A model generated the notes under the pieces. That model ran no database searches, was not told the origin of the DNA, and saw only the letters and a list, made by a program, of their open reading frames with translations. Positions 52,480-61,792 of a stretch of 64,000 nucleotides of DNA are shown piece by piece. The DNA is from Ignavibacteria bacterium (GTDB taxonomy: Bacteria; Bacteroidota; Ignavibacteria; OLB7): assembly GCA_020635205.1 (NCBI GenBank), contig JACKAE010000002.1, positions 248,001 through 312,000 on the forward strand, in the 5' to 3' direction. The position numbers and the translations under genes are program-made. How positions within the stretch are numbered: position 1 is the stretch's first letter; each line of letters begins with the position of its first letter.

Positions 52480-53433
52480 ATGCGCACATACGGAACAAAG
52501 AAAAATTTTCTCGCTCTCGAGGACTCACACTCTTCGCTTCACAGCTCAGAAATCGCCATCCTTTCGGCTCCGTACGAGCATACTGTCAGCTACGGCGGGG
52601 GGACAGCAAGTGGCCCGAGAGGGATACTGCAGGCTTCGGCCTACGTTGAGTTTTACGACGATGAGTTCAACCGAGAGCTTTGTTTTGATAAGGGAATTGC
52701 CACAATCCGACCATTAAAATTTAAAGAGGCGGTCAATCAGGACGCACTCGATTTGATTGGGAGTGCGGTCTCTTCGCTGATCGACGCTGGAAAGTTCGTA
52801 GTGACTCTCGGGGGAGAGCATACAATCTCAACTGCTCCGATTTTAGCTCACCTACAACGTTATCCCGAAATGTCACTCCTTCACTTCGATGCACACTCTG
52901 ATCTACGTGATACCTATGAAGGCTCAAAGTATTCTCATGCCTCGTTTGCTGCGAGGGTTGCCGAGAAGATGGATCCGAAGAAGATTACGCAAGTGGGAAT
53001 TCGTGCGCAGTGTAGAGAAGAGGCAGAGTTTATTCGGTCGCACGGGGTAAACACATTCTACGCAAATGCAATTCGCAGGGGAATGCACGGCACTTCGTGG
53101 CAGGAACGAGTGGTGGATACGTTAGCCGAAGAGGTCTACATCACGTTCGATGTCGACTACTTCGACCCGGCAATTATGCCATCAACTGGTACTCCCGAGC
53201 CAGATGGTTTCCTCTACTCCGAGACCTTAGATGTCTTCCGTGCACTTATCAAATCTGGACGCCGTATTGTCGGATTCGATGTTGTAGAGCTTGCTCCGAT
53301 TGAGGGTATCTCGCACCCAGACATTTTAACTGCTCGGCTCATCTATAAGATGCTGAACTTTGCCTTTGCCGATTACCTGCCGGAGTATCCGAAGATCAGA
53401 GTGGAGAACATTCAGGCAAGGAAGAGTTTGTAA
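52480..53433 (+). CDS. speB: Agmatinase (ureohydrolase family)
   Basis: 317 residues of the arginase/agmatinase family. The binuclear manganese site is complete: GGEH (111-114), DAHSD (137-141) and DVDYFDPA (about 218). The substrate region SYGGGTASGPRGI (37-49) matches agmatinases rather than arginases. It hydrolyses agmatine to putrescine and urea. The open frame starts at 52324, but ATG at 52480 directly precedes the family start; the extra segment would also cover the small-RNA candidate. Confidence 0.88.
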   Translation: MRTYGTKKNFLALEDSHSSLHSSEIAILSAPYEHTVSYGGGTASGPRGILQASAYVEFYDDEFNRELCFDKGIATIRPLKFKEAVNQDALDLIGSAVSSLIDAGKFVVTLGGEHTISTAPILAHLQRYPEMSLLHFDAHSDLRDTYEGSKYSHASFAARVAEKMDPKKITQVGIRAQCREEAEFIRSHGVNTFYANAIRRGMHGTSWQERVVDTLAEEVYITFDVDYFDPAIMPSTGTPEPDGFLYSETLDVFRALIKSGRRIVGFDVVELAPIEGISHPDILTARLIYKMLNFAFADYLPEYPKIRVENIQARKSL

Positions 53434-53504
53434 AGAAGAGGTTGCGGATCTCTTTTCGTAGCGATTCTCCACAGTTGTGGGCTGCCGTGAATTACCGCTC
53501 AAGC

Positions 53505-54416
53505 TCAACTACCTTTCGGTTCGATTGGCGTGGCGAAGCCATATCGTTGCAATACCTCTTTTGCTTCCGAAGAGGTTAGGTAGTGTAGAAAGAGCATGGC
53601 TTCTTCAGGATGGAGGGATGTTCGCAGAATGGCTGCCGGGTATCGAATCGGAGAGTGAAGTGAGGAGTCGACAATGCAGGCAATGCGAGTTCCTGACGCA
53701 GTTTGCGCATCGCTCGTGTAAACAAAACCGCAGTCTACTTCTCCTCGCTCAACGTAGCTGAGAACGTGGCGCACATTCCCCCCATAGACGAACCGTGGAA
53801 GGAGTTCTTCCCACAGTCCTGACTTTCGGATAGCTTCTTCAGTATATAAGCGGACCGGGACACCGGCTGAGGCAATCGCAATGCGTTGCAGAGGTATCCC
53901 ACCTAAGTGGGAAATATCAGGTATTGAAAGAGTACTCCCTTCAGGAAGGAGAATGCAGAGTTGGTTCCCAGCGAATTCTCTGCGCGAGCCGGGGAGCAGA
54001 AGTTGAGCCGAGTCGAGATGGTGCAAAATATCTTCCGACGCGACTGCGATTATGTCAACAGGTGCTCCACTCTCAACTTGGCGGGCAAGCAGGTTCGATC
54101 CAGCAAAACTGAAAAGGATGTTGATGTTGGGGTGTGTTGCTGTGAAGTCTGCACCCAATTCCTCGAAGGCATCTTTCAGGGATGCTGCGCCACCAACGAT
54201 AAGTTCAGTCTCCTTCTCCTTGCCGAGTGAATCACTCGCAGTATCTTCGTGCGAGCATGAACTGACAATCAATAGCAGTGAGAGCAGAGTTACTGGAACA
54301 ATGGTATCTCGCCAGTTCAGCCGGGGAATCACTTGCTTCTCTACACTTCTCACAAGATTATCTACCTTGTTCCCTACAGCGGTCTTCATTCCCCTTCGCT
54401 TCATTTTTCGTGGCAA
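53505..54416 (-). CDS. modA: Molybdate ABC transporter substrate-binding lipoprotein ModA
   Basis: 303 residues. A polar N-terminus is followed by a lipoprotein signal (VSSC-S, Cys about 54), then the ModA domain: VGGAASLKDAFEELGADF (about 73-90), LFSFAGSNLLARQVESGAPVD (about 100-120), a YVERGEVDCGFVYTSDA block and a final LTSSEAKEVLQRYGF. It binds molybdate or tungstate. It is 45 kb from modB. The start may be at any of three close Met codons (54416, 54404 or 54389); the long polar segment before the signal is unusual and favours a later start. Confidence 0.9.
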   Translation of the reverse strand: MPRKMKRRGMKTAVGNKVDNLVRSVEKQVIPRLNWRDTIVPVTLLSLLLIVSSCSHEDTASDSLGKEKETELIVGGAASLKDAFEELGADFTATHPNINILFSFAGSNLLARQVESGAPVDIIAVASEDILHHLDSAQLLLPGSRREFAGNQLCILLPEGSTLSIPDISHLGGIPLQRIAIASAGVPVRLYTEEAIRKSGLWEELLPRFVYGGNVRHVLSYVERGEVDCGFVYTSDAQTASGTRIACIVDSSLHSPIRYPAAILRTSLHPEEAMLFLHYLTSSEAKEVLQRYGFATPIEPKGS

Positions 54417-54491
54417 CCTCGCATAGGCGGATTGACAACTTCTATTGTGAACGTAGTATAAGAGATCGAATCGAGTGGCTGCAATCCTTCG

Positions 54492-55247
54492 TCATTTAGA
54501 AAGTTCGGACGGAATTCTCATCTCGCGCAGCAAGCGTGTAATCTCCGGCATTACTTCGCCACTTGTTGCCCGGATTGACTCGTGTGCGTGGCGTGTTAGA
54601 GGTGTCTGTTCCGGGTTGATTTCCACGACGTAGGCTCCAGAATCAAGCGCAAGCAAAGGTAACCCTGCTGCGGGCCAGACTACGGAAGATGTTCCAACTG
54701 AGAAAAGGATGTTGCACTCTTTCGCCCGCTTCTCAGCAAGCTCAATTGCAGTAGCTGGAAGAAGCTCACCGAACCACACAACATCGGGGCGGATATTGCC
54801 ACCACAAGAACAGCTTGGGATATGATGTTCTGTCAAAATCTCCAAGTTATCGTGCCGCTTACCACAATTCTGGCAGAAGTTCTTGCGGATATTGCCGTGC
54901 AGTTCAATTACCTCGCTCGAACCAGCTTCGGTGTGGAGTCCGTCGATGTTCTGCGTCACAACTGAGACGTGGGGTACGAATTCTTCAAGACTAGCGATGG
55001 CACGATGTCCTTCGTTGGGTTCTGCATTCAACACAACCTCTCGTCTGGCCTGATACCACTCCCACACCATTTGCGGGTTGGCGAGGAATGCGTCGAGGTT
55101 GGCAAGTTCTTCCGGTTTGAACTTGGACCAGAGACCACCTTGCGCCCGAAATGTTGCCACGCCACTCTCGGCAGAGACTCCGGCTCCAGTGAATACGGTT
55201 ACGAGGCGAGCGTTGGTGAGACGTTCGATAAGCGTTTGAGAGATCAT
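54492..55247 (-). CDS. cobB: NAD-dependent protein deacylase (class III sirtuin, CobB/SIRT5-like)
   Basis: 251 residues: NAD loop GAGVSAESG (21-29), QNIDGLH (99-105), catalytic His117 in ELHGN, and a zinc site C125-x2-C128...C146-x-C148. Tyr65 and Arg68 in VWEWYQARRE occupy the positions that let SIRT5 and CobB remove succinyl and malonyl groups, so desuccinylase activity is likely. ATG at 55247 was chosen because the domain starts there; the upstream extension has no support. Confidence 0.92.
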   Translation of the reverse strand: MISQTLIERLTNARLVTVFTGAGVSAESGVATFRAQGGLWSKFKPEELANLDAFLANPQMVWEWYQARREVVLNAEPNEGHRAIASLEEFVPHVSVVTQNIDGLHTEAGSSEVIELHGNIRKNFCQNCGKRHDNLEILTEHHIPSCSCGGNIRPDVVWFGELLPATAIELAEKRAKECNILFSVGTSSVVWPAAGLPLLALDSGAYVVEINPEQTPLTRHAHESIRATSGEVMPEITRLLREMRIPSELSK

Positions 55248-55351
55248 CGGCAGAAAGTATCTATTAGGACAATAATGATAATAGAGATTATTGAAGAAGT
55301 TGATTTTAGTTCTATGTGTTCTGCAGCGATGGTGGAGAGTATCCCGATGCA

Positions 55352-56815
55352 CTATGTCTGTTGGGGGAGAATCTGTTGGTCATCTGTGATGGCCTTGCGC
55401 GAAGCAAACCGCTCGATAATAATGCCAACCGTCAAGGCGAGGAACGGATCGACCTGAACACGCATATTCCCTCCTTCTCCCAACTCTGCAAGGCAGGCAA
55501 TAGTCAGAATATAGAGGAGTGCAAAACCGATGAAGAGATCACTTGCAAAGAGTGAGTGATCTGCTGAGTTCCATTTTCCTCTTTTCTGTCTTGCTCGTCG
55601 GAATGTACGAACAAATCGGAACAATGTAGAACCGATTAGAAGAAAAACGAAGAGAGGAATTAGGTAAACGATAGAAAGATCGACCGCGAGGTGGCCGAGA
55701 GAGTCGCTGCGTGGAATCCACCACCGAGACGGAGCGTTGAAAACTTGGTAGCTCTTCACCCCGCAGAAGAGGTAGAACTGGTTTACTACGCCGAGAAACA
55801 TCTTGAGTGGATAGGCTTGCGCAATTCTGAGCGTGTTCTGTTCAGATTCTCTTCCAGCATCCGCATATATTCGGTTGTTCCAATTGATATATCCTGTGGA
55901 GCGAAGTGTGTCGTCGAGTGCTGGATGGTGGTGCTGAGGGGGATAGTGATAGTAGCGGTAGTATTCCCCGGGGGGGGAGAAGCGAGGCATGAGAGCCAAC
56001 GGTGTGATCGTACCTTCGTCGACTAATTGACGAATGTTCTCTTCTGGAACGAGTGCAGTCAATCCCTGAATGTTCATTCCCTGCCATGTGCTGCCGGTGA
56101 ATGCCCCATACTCGATCTTGTTCTTTGTGTAGAGTCCGCCAACCAAGAGAAAACCGACGATTGAAATCGTTGTGTAGAGTGCAAATCGGCGTCGATCAAT
56201 GTTGCGAGCGAGTAGGAGAAACCCAATTAGGAGTGGTAGCATCCAGACCAAGAGGTGGAAGAAACTGCGAGTGAGAGGAAGGTAGACAATGCCGGCAATG
56301 AAGAGAAGAGCGAATAGAGGGCGACGGGTGGCAACATATTTCTGCAATACTATGGCCATCCCTACAAGAGTTGCCATGATCGGCAACACGTAGATTGGCA
56401 AACGTTCTGCCCAGATTAATGTGGGGGAAAGTGAGAAGATTGCAGAGACTACGAAGGCAATCGAGGGGCGAATACCTCGACGCAGGCAAAGTGAGTAAAG
56501 GCCGAGAATGATGCTGAGAGCAAGCAGAGTATAAATACCTGCCAACACATCTCCTTGCAAGGCTGTGGGGAAGATGTTTAGGACGAGACCAACCAGCAGA
56601 TTGTGCAGAGGTGGTTGAGAGTGTAAGTGCCAAATGGAGCCAAAAAGATCGCTCTGTAAAAGTGCCGGATCGAGAAACTGCATGAAGTCGTTAATACGAT
56701 CCATCCTGAACGGAACGAATTGGTAGAGAATGACTCTCGATAGAAGAAAAAAAATCAGAAGCCAGAGCAACCGATTCTTTCTGAGTGGAGTAGCTGTTTT
56801 ATTGGGATTCGTCAT
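55352..56815 (-). CDS. Multi-pass membrane protein, glycosyltransferase-like (GT-C type)
   Basis: 487 residues with 10-12 membrane helices. Between helix 1 and 2 there is a large loop with DRINDFMQF and SQPPLHNLLVG, in the place where GT-C enzymes (ArnT, PMT, DUF2029-like) have an acidic catalytic motif and a PPL/HPP element. A long periplasmic loop (about 250-340) and a C-terminal helix group follow. It may transfer sugars from lipid carriers, but the specific reaction is not evident. ATG at 56815; 26 nt from GluQRS. Confidence 0.65.
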   Translation of the reverse strand: MTNPNKTATPLRKNRLLWLLIFFLLSRVILYQFVPFRMDRINDFMQFLDPALLQSDLFGSIWHLHSQPPLHNLLVGLVLNIFPTALQGDVLAGIYTLLALSIILGLYSLCLRRGIRPSIAFVVSAIFSLSPTLIWAERLPIYVLPIMATLVGMAIVLQKYVATRRPLFALLFIAGIVYLPLTRSFFHLLVWMLPLLIGFLLLARNIDRRRFALYTTISIVGFLLVGGLYTKNKIEYGAFTGSTWQGMNIQGLTALVPEENIRQLVDEGTITPLALMPRFSPPGEYYRYYHYPPQHHHPALDDTLRSTGYINWNNRIYADAGRESEQNTLRIAQAYPLKMFLGVVNQFYLFCGVKSYQVFNAPSRWWIPRSDSLGHLAVDLSIVYLIPLFVFLLIGSTLFRFVRTFRRARQKRGKWNSADHSLFASDLFIGFALLYILTIACLAELGEGGNMRVQVDPFLALTVGIIIERFASRKAITDDQQILPQQT

Positions 56816-56840
56816 ATGCCCAAGAAGATACGCATGAGCG

Positions 56841-57773
56841 TTATAGAGAAAATAGATTCAGCGAAGTAAGCCTTGTCTCGTTTCGTTTAAGTTGGGCAAG
56901 TTCAAAATCTTGTACAAGTTCTCTTGCTGTTACCCCTCTCTTCTTTGTGCGCAGTCCACAACTCCATGCAAGCCAGCCGATCACCTCTTCTGGCCTTCCC
57001 CCAGCTTCCCGAATCTCTGCTATCGAAACCGAGCCGTGCCGCTTTGCCAGACGCTTACCATCTGGACCGAGAATGAGTGGAACGTGAGCATACGTTGGCG
57101 GGGATGCCTTCAAGGTCTGATAGAGAAGAAGCTGTCGTGGTGTCGAGTCGAGAAGGTCGTTCCCTCGAAGAATGTGGGTTACCCCCATTGCAATGTCATC
57201 CAACACAACGGCAAGTTGGTAGCTGGGTATTCCATCTGCTCGGGCAACGATAAAGTCACCTGTCTCCTCGAAAATATCCGAGCGAATCGTGCCGCATATC
57301 AAATCGTTGAACTCGACCACCGTGCCAGGATCAACGCGAAACCGAAGTGCTGGCTCTTTCTCTGCCCTACGAGACTTTCGTTCACTCTCGGTCATGTCCC
57401 GACAAGTTCCGGGATAGCGTCCGGCGGGGTAGTGTGGAGCACTCATTGCCTCAGCAAGCTCTTTGCGGGAACAGTAACAGGGATAGAGTAAATCCTGGGC
57501 GGCAAGTCTATCCAGAGCTGATTGGTAGAGGTGGAAACGATTCGATTGATAGTAGTTCGGGGTTAATTCGTTATCCCAATCGAGACCGAGCCACTCAAGG
57601 TCGCGAACGATTTCCCTATCTGCCCCCCCAACTGCACGAGCCTGATCTAAGTCCTCAATCCGAAGAATAATCTCACCACCTGCCGCACGAGCTTGAAGCC
57701 ATGCCAGAAGAAACGAGCGAGCATTCCCGATGTGAAGGTAGCCTGTTGGACTGGGAGCAAGACGAGCTAGCAT
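56841..57773 (-). CDS. gluQ: Glutamyl-queuosine tRNA(Asp) synthetase (GluQRS)
   Basis: 310 residues, a truncated glutamyl-tRNA synthetase without an anticodon-binding domain: LAPSPTGYLHIGNARS (HIGN at 14-17), EDLDQ, a zinc knuckle (CYC near 100, then Y...GTC near 124), GNDLLDSTPRQ and KRLAKRHG in place of KMSKR. It attaches glutamate to queuosine-34 of tRNA(Asp), so the organism should modify tRNAs with queuosine. It lies between the membrane protein and an RraA-family gene on the same strand. Confidence 0.9.
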   Translation of the reverse strand: MLARLAPSPTGYLHIGNARSFLLAWLQARAAGGEIILRIEDLDQARAVGGADREIVRDLEWLGLDWDNELTPNYYQSNRFHLYQSALDRLAAQDLLYPCYCSRKELAEAMSAPHYPAGRYPGTCRDMTESERKSRRAEKEPALRFRVDPGTVVEFNDLICGTIRSDIFEETGDFIVARADGIPSYQLAVVLDDIAMGVTHILRGNDLLDSTPRQLLLYQTLKASPPTYAHVPLILGPDGKRLAKRHGSVSIAEIREAGGRPEEVIGWLAWSCGLRTKKRGVTARELVQDFELAQLKRNETRLTSLNLFSL

Positions 57774-57880
57774 GAGTCAAATCAATTCAAAATTCAAAAA
57801 AAGGGAGAGGGAGAAGAAAGGGGGTGAATAGGAAAGCAAAGTATATGTTCAGAAATTTTGAATTTTTACTTTTGAATTCC

Positions 57881-58549
57881 TCAAAACCTTCCATGTTCTC
57901 GGAAGAGTTTTTGTGCGCTCTCACCTTCGATTAACCCCTGTTGCGTTGATTCTTCTTCACCAAAGGCCTTCATTAGCTCTTTAAATAGAGTGGCGAAGTG
58001 ATCGCCGGGAATTGCCACAACCCCGTTTGCATCACCGAAGATAATATCACCTGGATTGACCTGAATGCCACCAATCGAGATCGGTACATTGTAGGAGTGC
58101 ATAAAACCTCGTCTGCGAATATCTTTGATGCAACGATACGTCCCGAAAACCGGGAAGGCTCGCTCGGCAATCTGTGCAACATCGCGCACACCTCCATTTA
58201 CTGCTGCTGCCACGGCTCCCTGCGCTTTCGCTCGCGCACTCATCAATCCTCCCCAGAGGGCCGCATCAATATCTTGGTCTGCTGCTACCAGCACGAAAGC
58301 TTCTCTCGGAATTGCGTCCACCATTTCGAGGAGTTTGTCGATTTCTACATACTCATCGGTAGCTGCAACGCGACAAGGGAAGGCGACGCCGCAGACTTTC
58401 AGGTTCGGGTTTGGAAGAATGGCTTGAATGGAGTGATCCATCACCCCACTCGGCAATCCAAGTGAATCCATTACATCAGAGATCAGTGGCGTGTAGAACT
58501 GCTCCATCTTCTGAAGCATTGTTGATAGCTGCATAGCGTGAGTATACAT
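57881..58549 (-). CDS. RraA-family protein (HMG/CHA aldolase-like or regulator)
   Basis: 222 residues. Family blocks: ISDVMDSLG near the start, GGLMSARAKAQGAVAAAVNGG (with NGGVRD, the metal/oxyacid-binding site), VFGTY and PGDIIFGDANGVVAIP. The family includes RNase E inhibitors (RraA) and 4-hydroxy-4-methyl-2-oxoglutarate aldolases; bacteria lacking RNase E regulation often have the aldolase. The Arg-Asp in NGGVRD is preserved, favouring an enzyme. The start is uncertain (58549 or 58534; TTG at 58603 is less likely). Confidence 0.85.
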   Translation of the reverse strand: MYTHAMQLSTMLQKMEQFYTPLISDVMDSLGLPSGVMDHSIQAILPNPNLKVCGVAFPCRVAATDEYVEIDKLLEMVDAIPREAFVLVAADQDIDAALWGGLMSARAKAQGAVAAAVNGGVRDVAQIAERAFPVFGTYRCIKDIRRRGFMHSYNVPISIGGIQVNPGDIIFGDANGVVAIPGDHFATLFKELMKAFGEEESTQQGLIEGESAQKLFREHGRF

Positions 58550-58615
58550 GTGATCGCGCAAAGTTGCAGAGAAGAGGGTTGAATCCTTGACTCTTCTCAA
58601 CAAAGGTCAATCTAC

Positions 58616-58654
58616 AAAAAGCCTATCTCCTCACACCACGGTGAAGAGATAGGC
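58616..58654 (-). terminator. Intrinsic terminator of the M16 peptidase gene
   Basis: GCCTATCTC (58621-58629) pairs with GAGATAGGC (58646-58654), with inner TCAC/GTGA; on the minus strand it is followed by TTTTT. Confidence 0.85.
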
Positions 58655-58681
58655 CATAGGTAGATTTGGATGCTGATCGGA

Positions 58682-61633
58682 TTAGTAGCCGAAGAGTGTG
58701 TCGAGCTTTAGCTCCTTCACTTCTCCCAGTTTTTTCAAAGCTTCCATATCAATCTTATCCTTCGAGCCGATAACGCAGTAGAGGTATGGCTTTCCAGTAT
58801 AGCGATCGTGGTGGAACTTCTCCAAATCGTTAAAGGTGATCTTGTCCAGATTATCGTAGACCACTTGCCGCGAGTCGTAATTTTGTCCGAACTTCTGTGC
58901 ATTCAAGTAGTTGAAAAGAATGTCAGATCGCAATGTACGCTCGGTCTCAATCTTGTTCTTTAAGCCACCAATTGCCGTTGCGAAACTTTGTTCAGAGCGT
59001 GGGAGCGTTGTGTGGAGTTCGTTCATTGCTCCAACGGCATCTTTCAGTTTATCGGCTTGTGTTCCTACGTAGGAGAAAATCAGGTGCGGATTTTCTGGCT
59101 TTGAAGGAGATTCGTAGATCGAGAACGTAGAGTAAGCTAATGCTTTCGACTCACGGATCTCTTGGAAAACTACCGCCGACATACCACCACCAAAGTATTC
59201 GTTAAATACTGACCGTACCGGTAAGGTCCCTGCGTTATATGGTTCGGCATTTCTTATCCAGATGATCTCTGCTTGCACCATATCGTAGTCAGCAAAGTAG
59301 ACAACATTCTTGTCGGTCGATTTGTATGAATACTTCGTTGCCACAGGGTATGGGAGGAGACTCTTCGGCGTCTTATGATATTTCTCCAACAGACTTGTCA
59401 AGCTGGTTGTTGCCTTCGGGCCGTAGTAGAGAACCTTGTGTTGATAGCTTGTTAGCTTGTGAATGCGGTCGACAAGTTCTTTTGCCGACATCTCTTTCAG
59501 TTGCTCGTTCGAAAGTACATCGTTGAACGGATTCTTCTCTCCGTAGAGTGCGTAGTTCACAAGCCCTTGTCCGTGAATTACCGACTTGTTCTGCTTCGCA
59601 TCTGTTCGTCCCTTCAAAGTTCGTGCAATCACTCCATCGAGTGCTGCTTGATCTGGCTTTGCGTTGGCGAGAAATTCCTCGAACAGGGCGAGTGCTGGCT
59701 CGAAGCTCTCGTCCGGTCCGCTCAGTGTAACGTACACCTGATCGCGACCAGAGGAGACGTTGAAGTTACAGGCAAGGTCGAAGAACTTCGTGCTCAGTTC
59801 TTCAGAAGAATATTTGTCAGTTCCAAGATATCGAAGGTAGTTGACCGCAAACGGTAGCTTCTTGTCGTTATCGCTTCCCATGTCGAGAACGTAGTAGAGT
59901 TGGAAGAGGTCGTTTTCCTTGTTCTGTACCGAAAGAACTTCCGCCCCATTTGCCAACTTGCTCTTGGCAATATCCTTTCCGTAGTCGACGTAGACTGGCT
60001 GAATTGGGGGAGCCGGTGTTGTGATAATCGACGTGACGAACGGACTCTGATCCACACGGTTTACCTCAACTGGGGTAATCGCTGGCTTTTCTACCTTCGC
60101 AACCTCTTCCGCCTCACCGAGACGCTTGTAGACAACGGCATAGTCATTCGTATAGTACTTCTTTGCGAAGTCGACGATCTGCTCCTTTGTGATCTTTGCC
60201 ATGTTCGCATACTTCTGAGCCTCCCAAGCCGGATCGACGCCAGTGACGAATGTAGTTAGCAGGGCAAAGGCTCCACCGCCGTTACTCTCGTACTGCGTCA
60301 TCTGATCCACCTTCAGGTTCCTGATTGCACCACGCATTGATGTTTCGTCGAACTCGCCTCGTTTTATCTTCTCTATCTCCTGAAGAATCAACCCCTTCAC
60401 CTCTTCCAGCGACTGTCCCTCTTTCGGTGCTCCGTAGAAAACGTGTGTGCTGTAATCTTTGCTGAAGTCGGGAGAACAGGAAGCGTTCTGCACCAGTTGC
60501 TTTTTATTGAGATCGAGGTCGAGGAGACCAGCCCCCTTATATGCGAGAAGCAGGTCTGTCATTTCCAAAAGCAAAGCCTCGTCGGTTCCCGCGCCGGGAA
60601 ATCGCCACGCCATCCGAAGGTGCTCCGGTTCAGGACCGTAGACATTATGCTCACGGGGTGCGTTTCGAGTCTCTTCTGGCTTAAATGTAAAGTTCGGAAT
60701 GGGCTTCGGGGTCATGTAGTTGAACGACTTGTCGACCAACGCAATTGCTTCAGCCGGATCGAAGTCGCCAACGAGAATTACTCCCATGTTGTTCGGGACA
60801 TAGTAGGTGCGGAAGTAGTTCTCGATCTCCTTCAACGAGGGATTCTTCAGGTGCTCTACAGTGCCGATAGTTGTTTGAGTTCCATAAGGATGATTCCGGA
60901 ACAGGTCGGCGTTCAACGTCTCCCAAACTTTGTCGCCATCATCGTCGAGTGAGATGTTCTTCTCCTCATACACCGCCTCCAGTTCTGTGTGGAACAGACG
61001 CATCACTGGCGCGCGGAATCGTTCTCCTTCAATGCGAAGCCACTTCGCCAACTGGTTAGAGGGGATGTCATTCATGTAGGCAGTCACTTCGGTTGAAGTA
61101 AATGCGTTTGTTCCGCTTGCGCCGATTGCTCCAACCATCTTATCGTACTCGTTGGCAATTGCATAGGTGGCGGCGACACCGGAGACCGAGTCGATCTTCC
61201 CATAGATTACCTTCCGCTTCGCTTCGTCGGTTGTGTGGTTGTACTGATCGTACAAATCCTCAATCACTGCAAGCTCTTTCCTCTCCTTCTCCCAATTGAG
61301 TGTGCCGAACTTGTCTGTTCCCTTAAAGAGCATGTGCTCCAAGTAGTGAGCTAAACCAGTGTTTGTTGCCGGATCGTTCTTGCTTCCTGCCTTCGTTAGA
61401 ATGAACGTTTGGACGCGAGGCTCGTTCCTGTTTACCGAGAGGATTACGGTGAGGCCGTTATCAAGTTTGTAGTAACGAGCTTTCAGAGGATCGCCGAGGT
61501 AGGTGGTATACTGGTATTTTCCATCCATCCCACTTGCTGTGGTGATAGCCATTGGGGTTGGCTGTGCCTGTAGGATAGTGGCGAAGAGGAGAAAAAACAG
61601 GGGAGCCGCGATAAATCGTGGTAGTTGTTGCAT
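58682..61633 (-). CDS. M16-family zinc metallopeptidase (pitrilysin-like), double-length
   Basis: 983 residues with a signal peptide (to about LQAQ, residue 24). The first half is an active M16 domain: inverted zinc motif HYLEH at 96-100 (GLAHYLEHMLFKGTD) and the third ligand Glu in AVYEEKN, about 75 residues after. Second half is an M16C-like inactive domain. The gene ends at a terminator on the minus strand. Such peptidases degrade small peptides in the periplasm. Some 150 nt upstream, divergent, is glgA. Confidence 0.9.
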   Translation of the reverse strand: MQQLPRFIAAPLFFLLFATILQAQPTPMAITTASGMDGKYQYTTYLGDPLKARYYKLDNGLTVILSVNRNEPRVQTFILTKAGSKNDPATNTGLAHYLEHMLFKGTDKFGTLNWEKERKELAVIEDLYDQYNHTTDEAKRKVIYGKIDSVSGVAATYAIANEYDKMVGAIGASGTNAFTSTEVTAYMNDIPSNQLAKWLRIEGERFRAPVMRLFHTELEAVYEEKNISLDDDGDKVWETLNADLFRNHPYGTQTTIGTVEHLKNPSLKEIENYFRTYYVPNNMGVILVGDFDPAEAIALVDKSFNYMTPKPIPNFTFKPEETRNAPREHNVYGPEPEHLRMAWRFPGAGTDEALLLEMTDLLLAYKGAGLLDLDLNKKQLVQNASCSPDFSKDYSTHVFYGAPKEGQSLEEVKGLILQEIEKIKRGEFDETSMRGAIRNLKVDQMTQYESNGGGAFALLTTFVTGVDPAWEAQKYANMAKITKEQIVDFAKKYYTNDYAVVYKRLGEAEEVAKVEKPAITPVEVNRVDQSPFVTSIITTPAPPIQPVYVDYGKDIAKSKLANGAEVLSVQNKENDLFQLYYVLDMGSDNDKKLPFAVNYLRYLGTDKYSSEELSTKFFDLACNFNVSSGRDQVYVTLSGPDESFEPALALFEEFLANAKPDQAALDGVIARTLKGRTDAKQNKSVIHGQGLVNYALYGEKNPFNDVLSNEQLKEMSAKELVDRIHKLTSYQHKVLYYGPKATTSLTSLLEKYHKTPKSLLPYPVATKYSYKSTDKNVVYFADYDMVQAEIIWIRNAEPYNAGTLPVRSVFNEYFGGGMSAVVFQEIRESKALAYSTFSIYESPSKPENPHLIFSYVGTQADKLKDAVGAMNELHTTLPRSEQSFATAIGGLKNKIETERTLRSDILFNYLNAQKFGQNYDSRQVVYDNLDKITFNDLEKFHHDRYTGKPYLYCVIGSKDKIDMEALKKLGEVKELKLDTLFGY

Positions 61634-61792
61634 TGCTGATTAGAATTGTTCTGTAAAAAAAAGATTTCTATTGTCTGAATTGATCAAAACTACGGCTTGA
61701 ACGGCTGCGGGAGCAACAGGTTTCCTCAGCTCTTCCTATTTTTTCCCGAAGTTCAGTAGTTCGGTTACTGTCATATCCACTATTCGGACATA

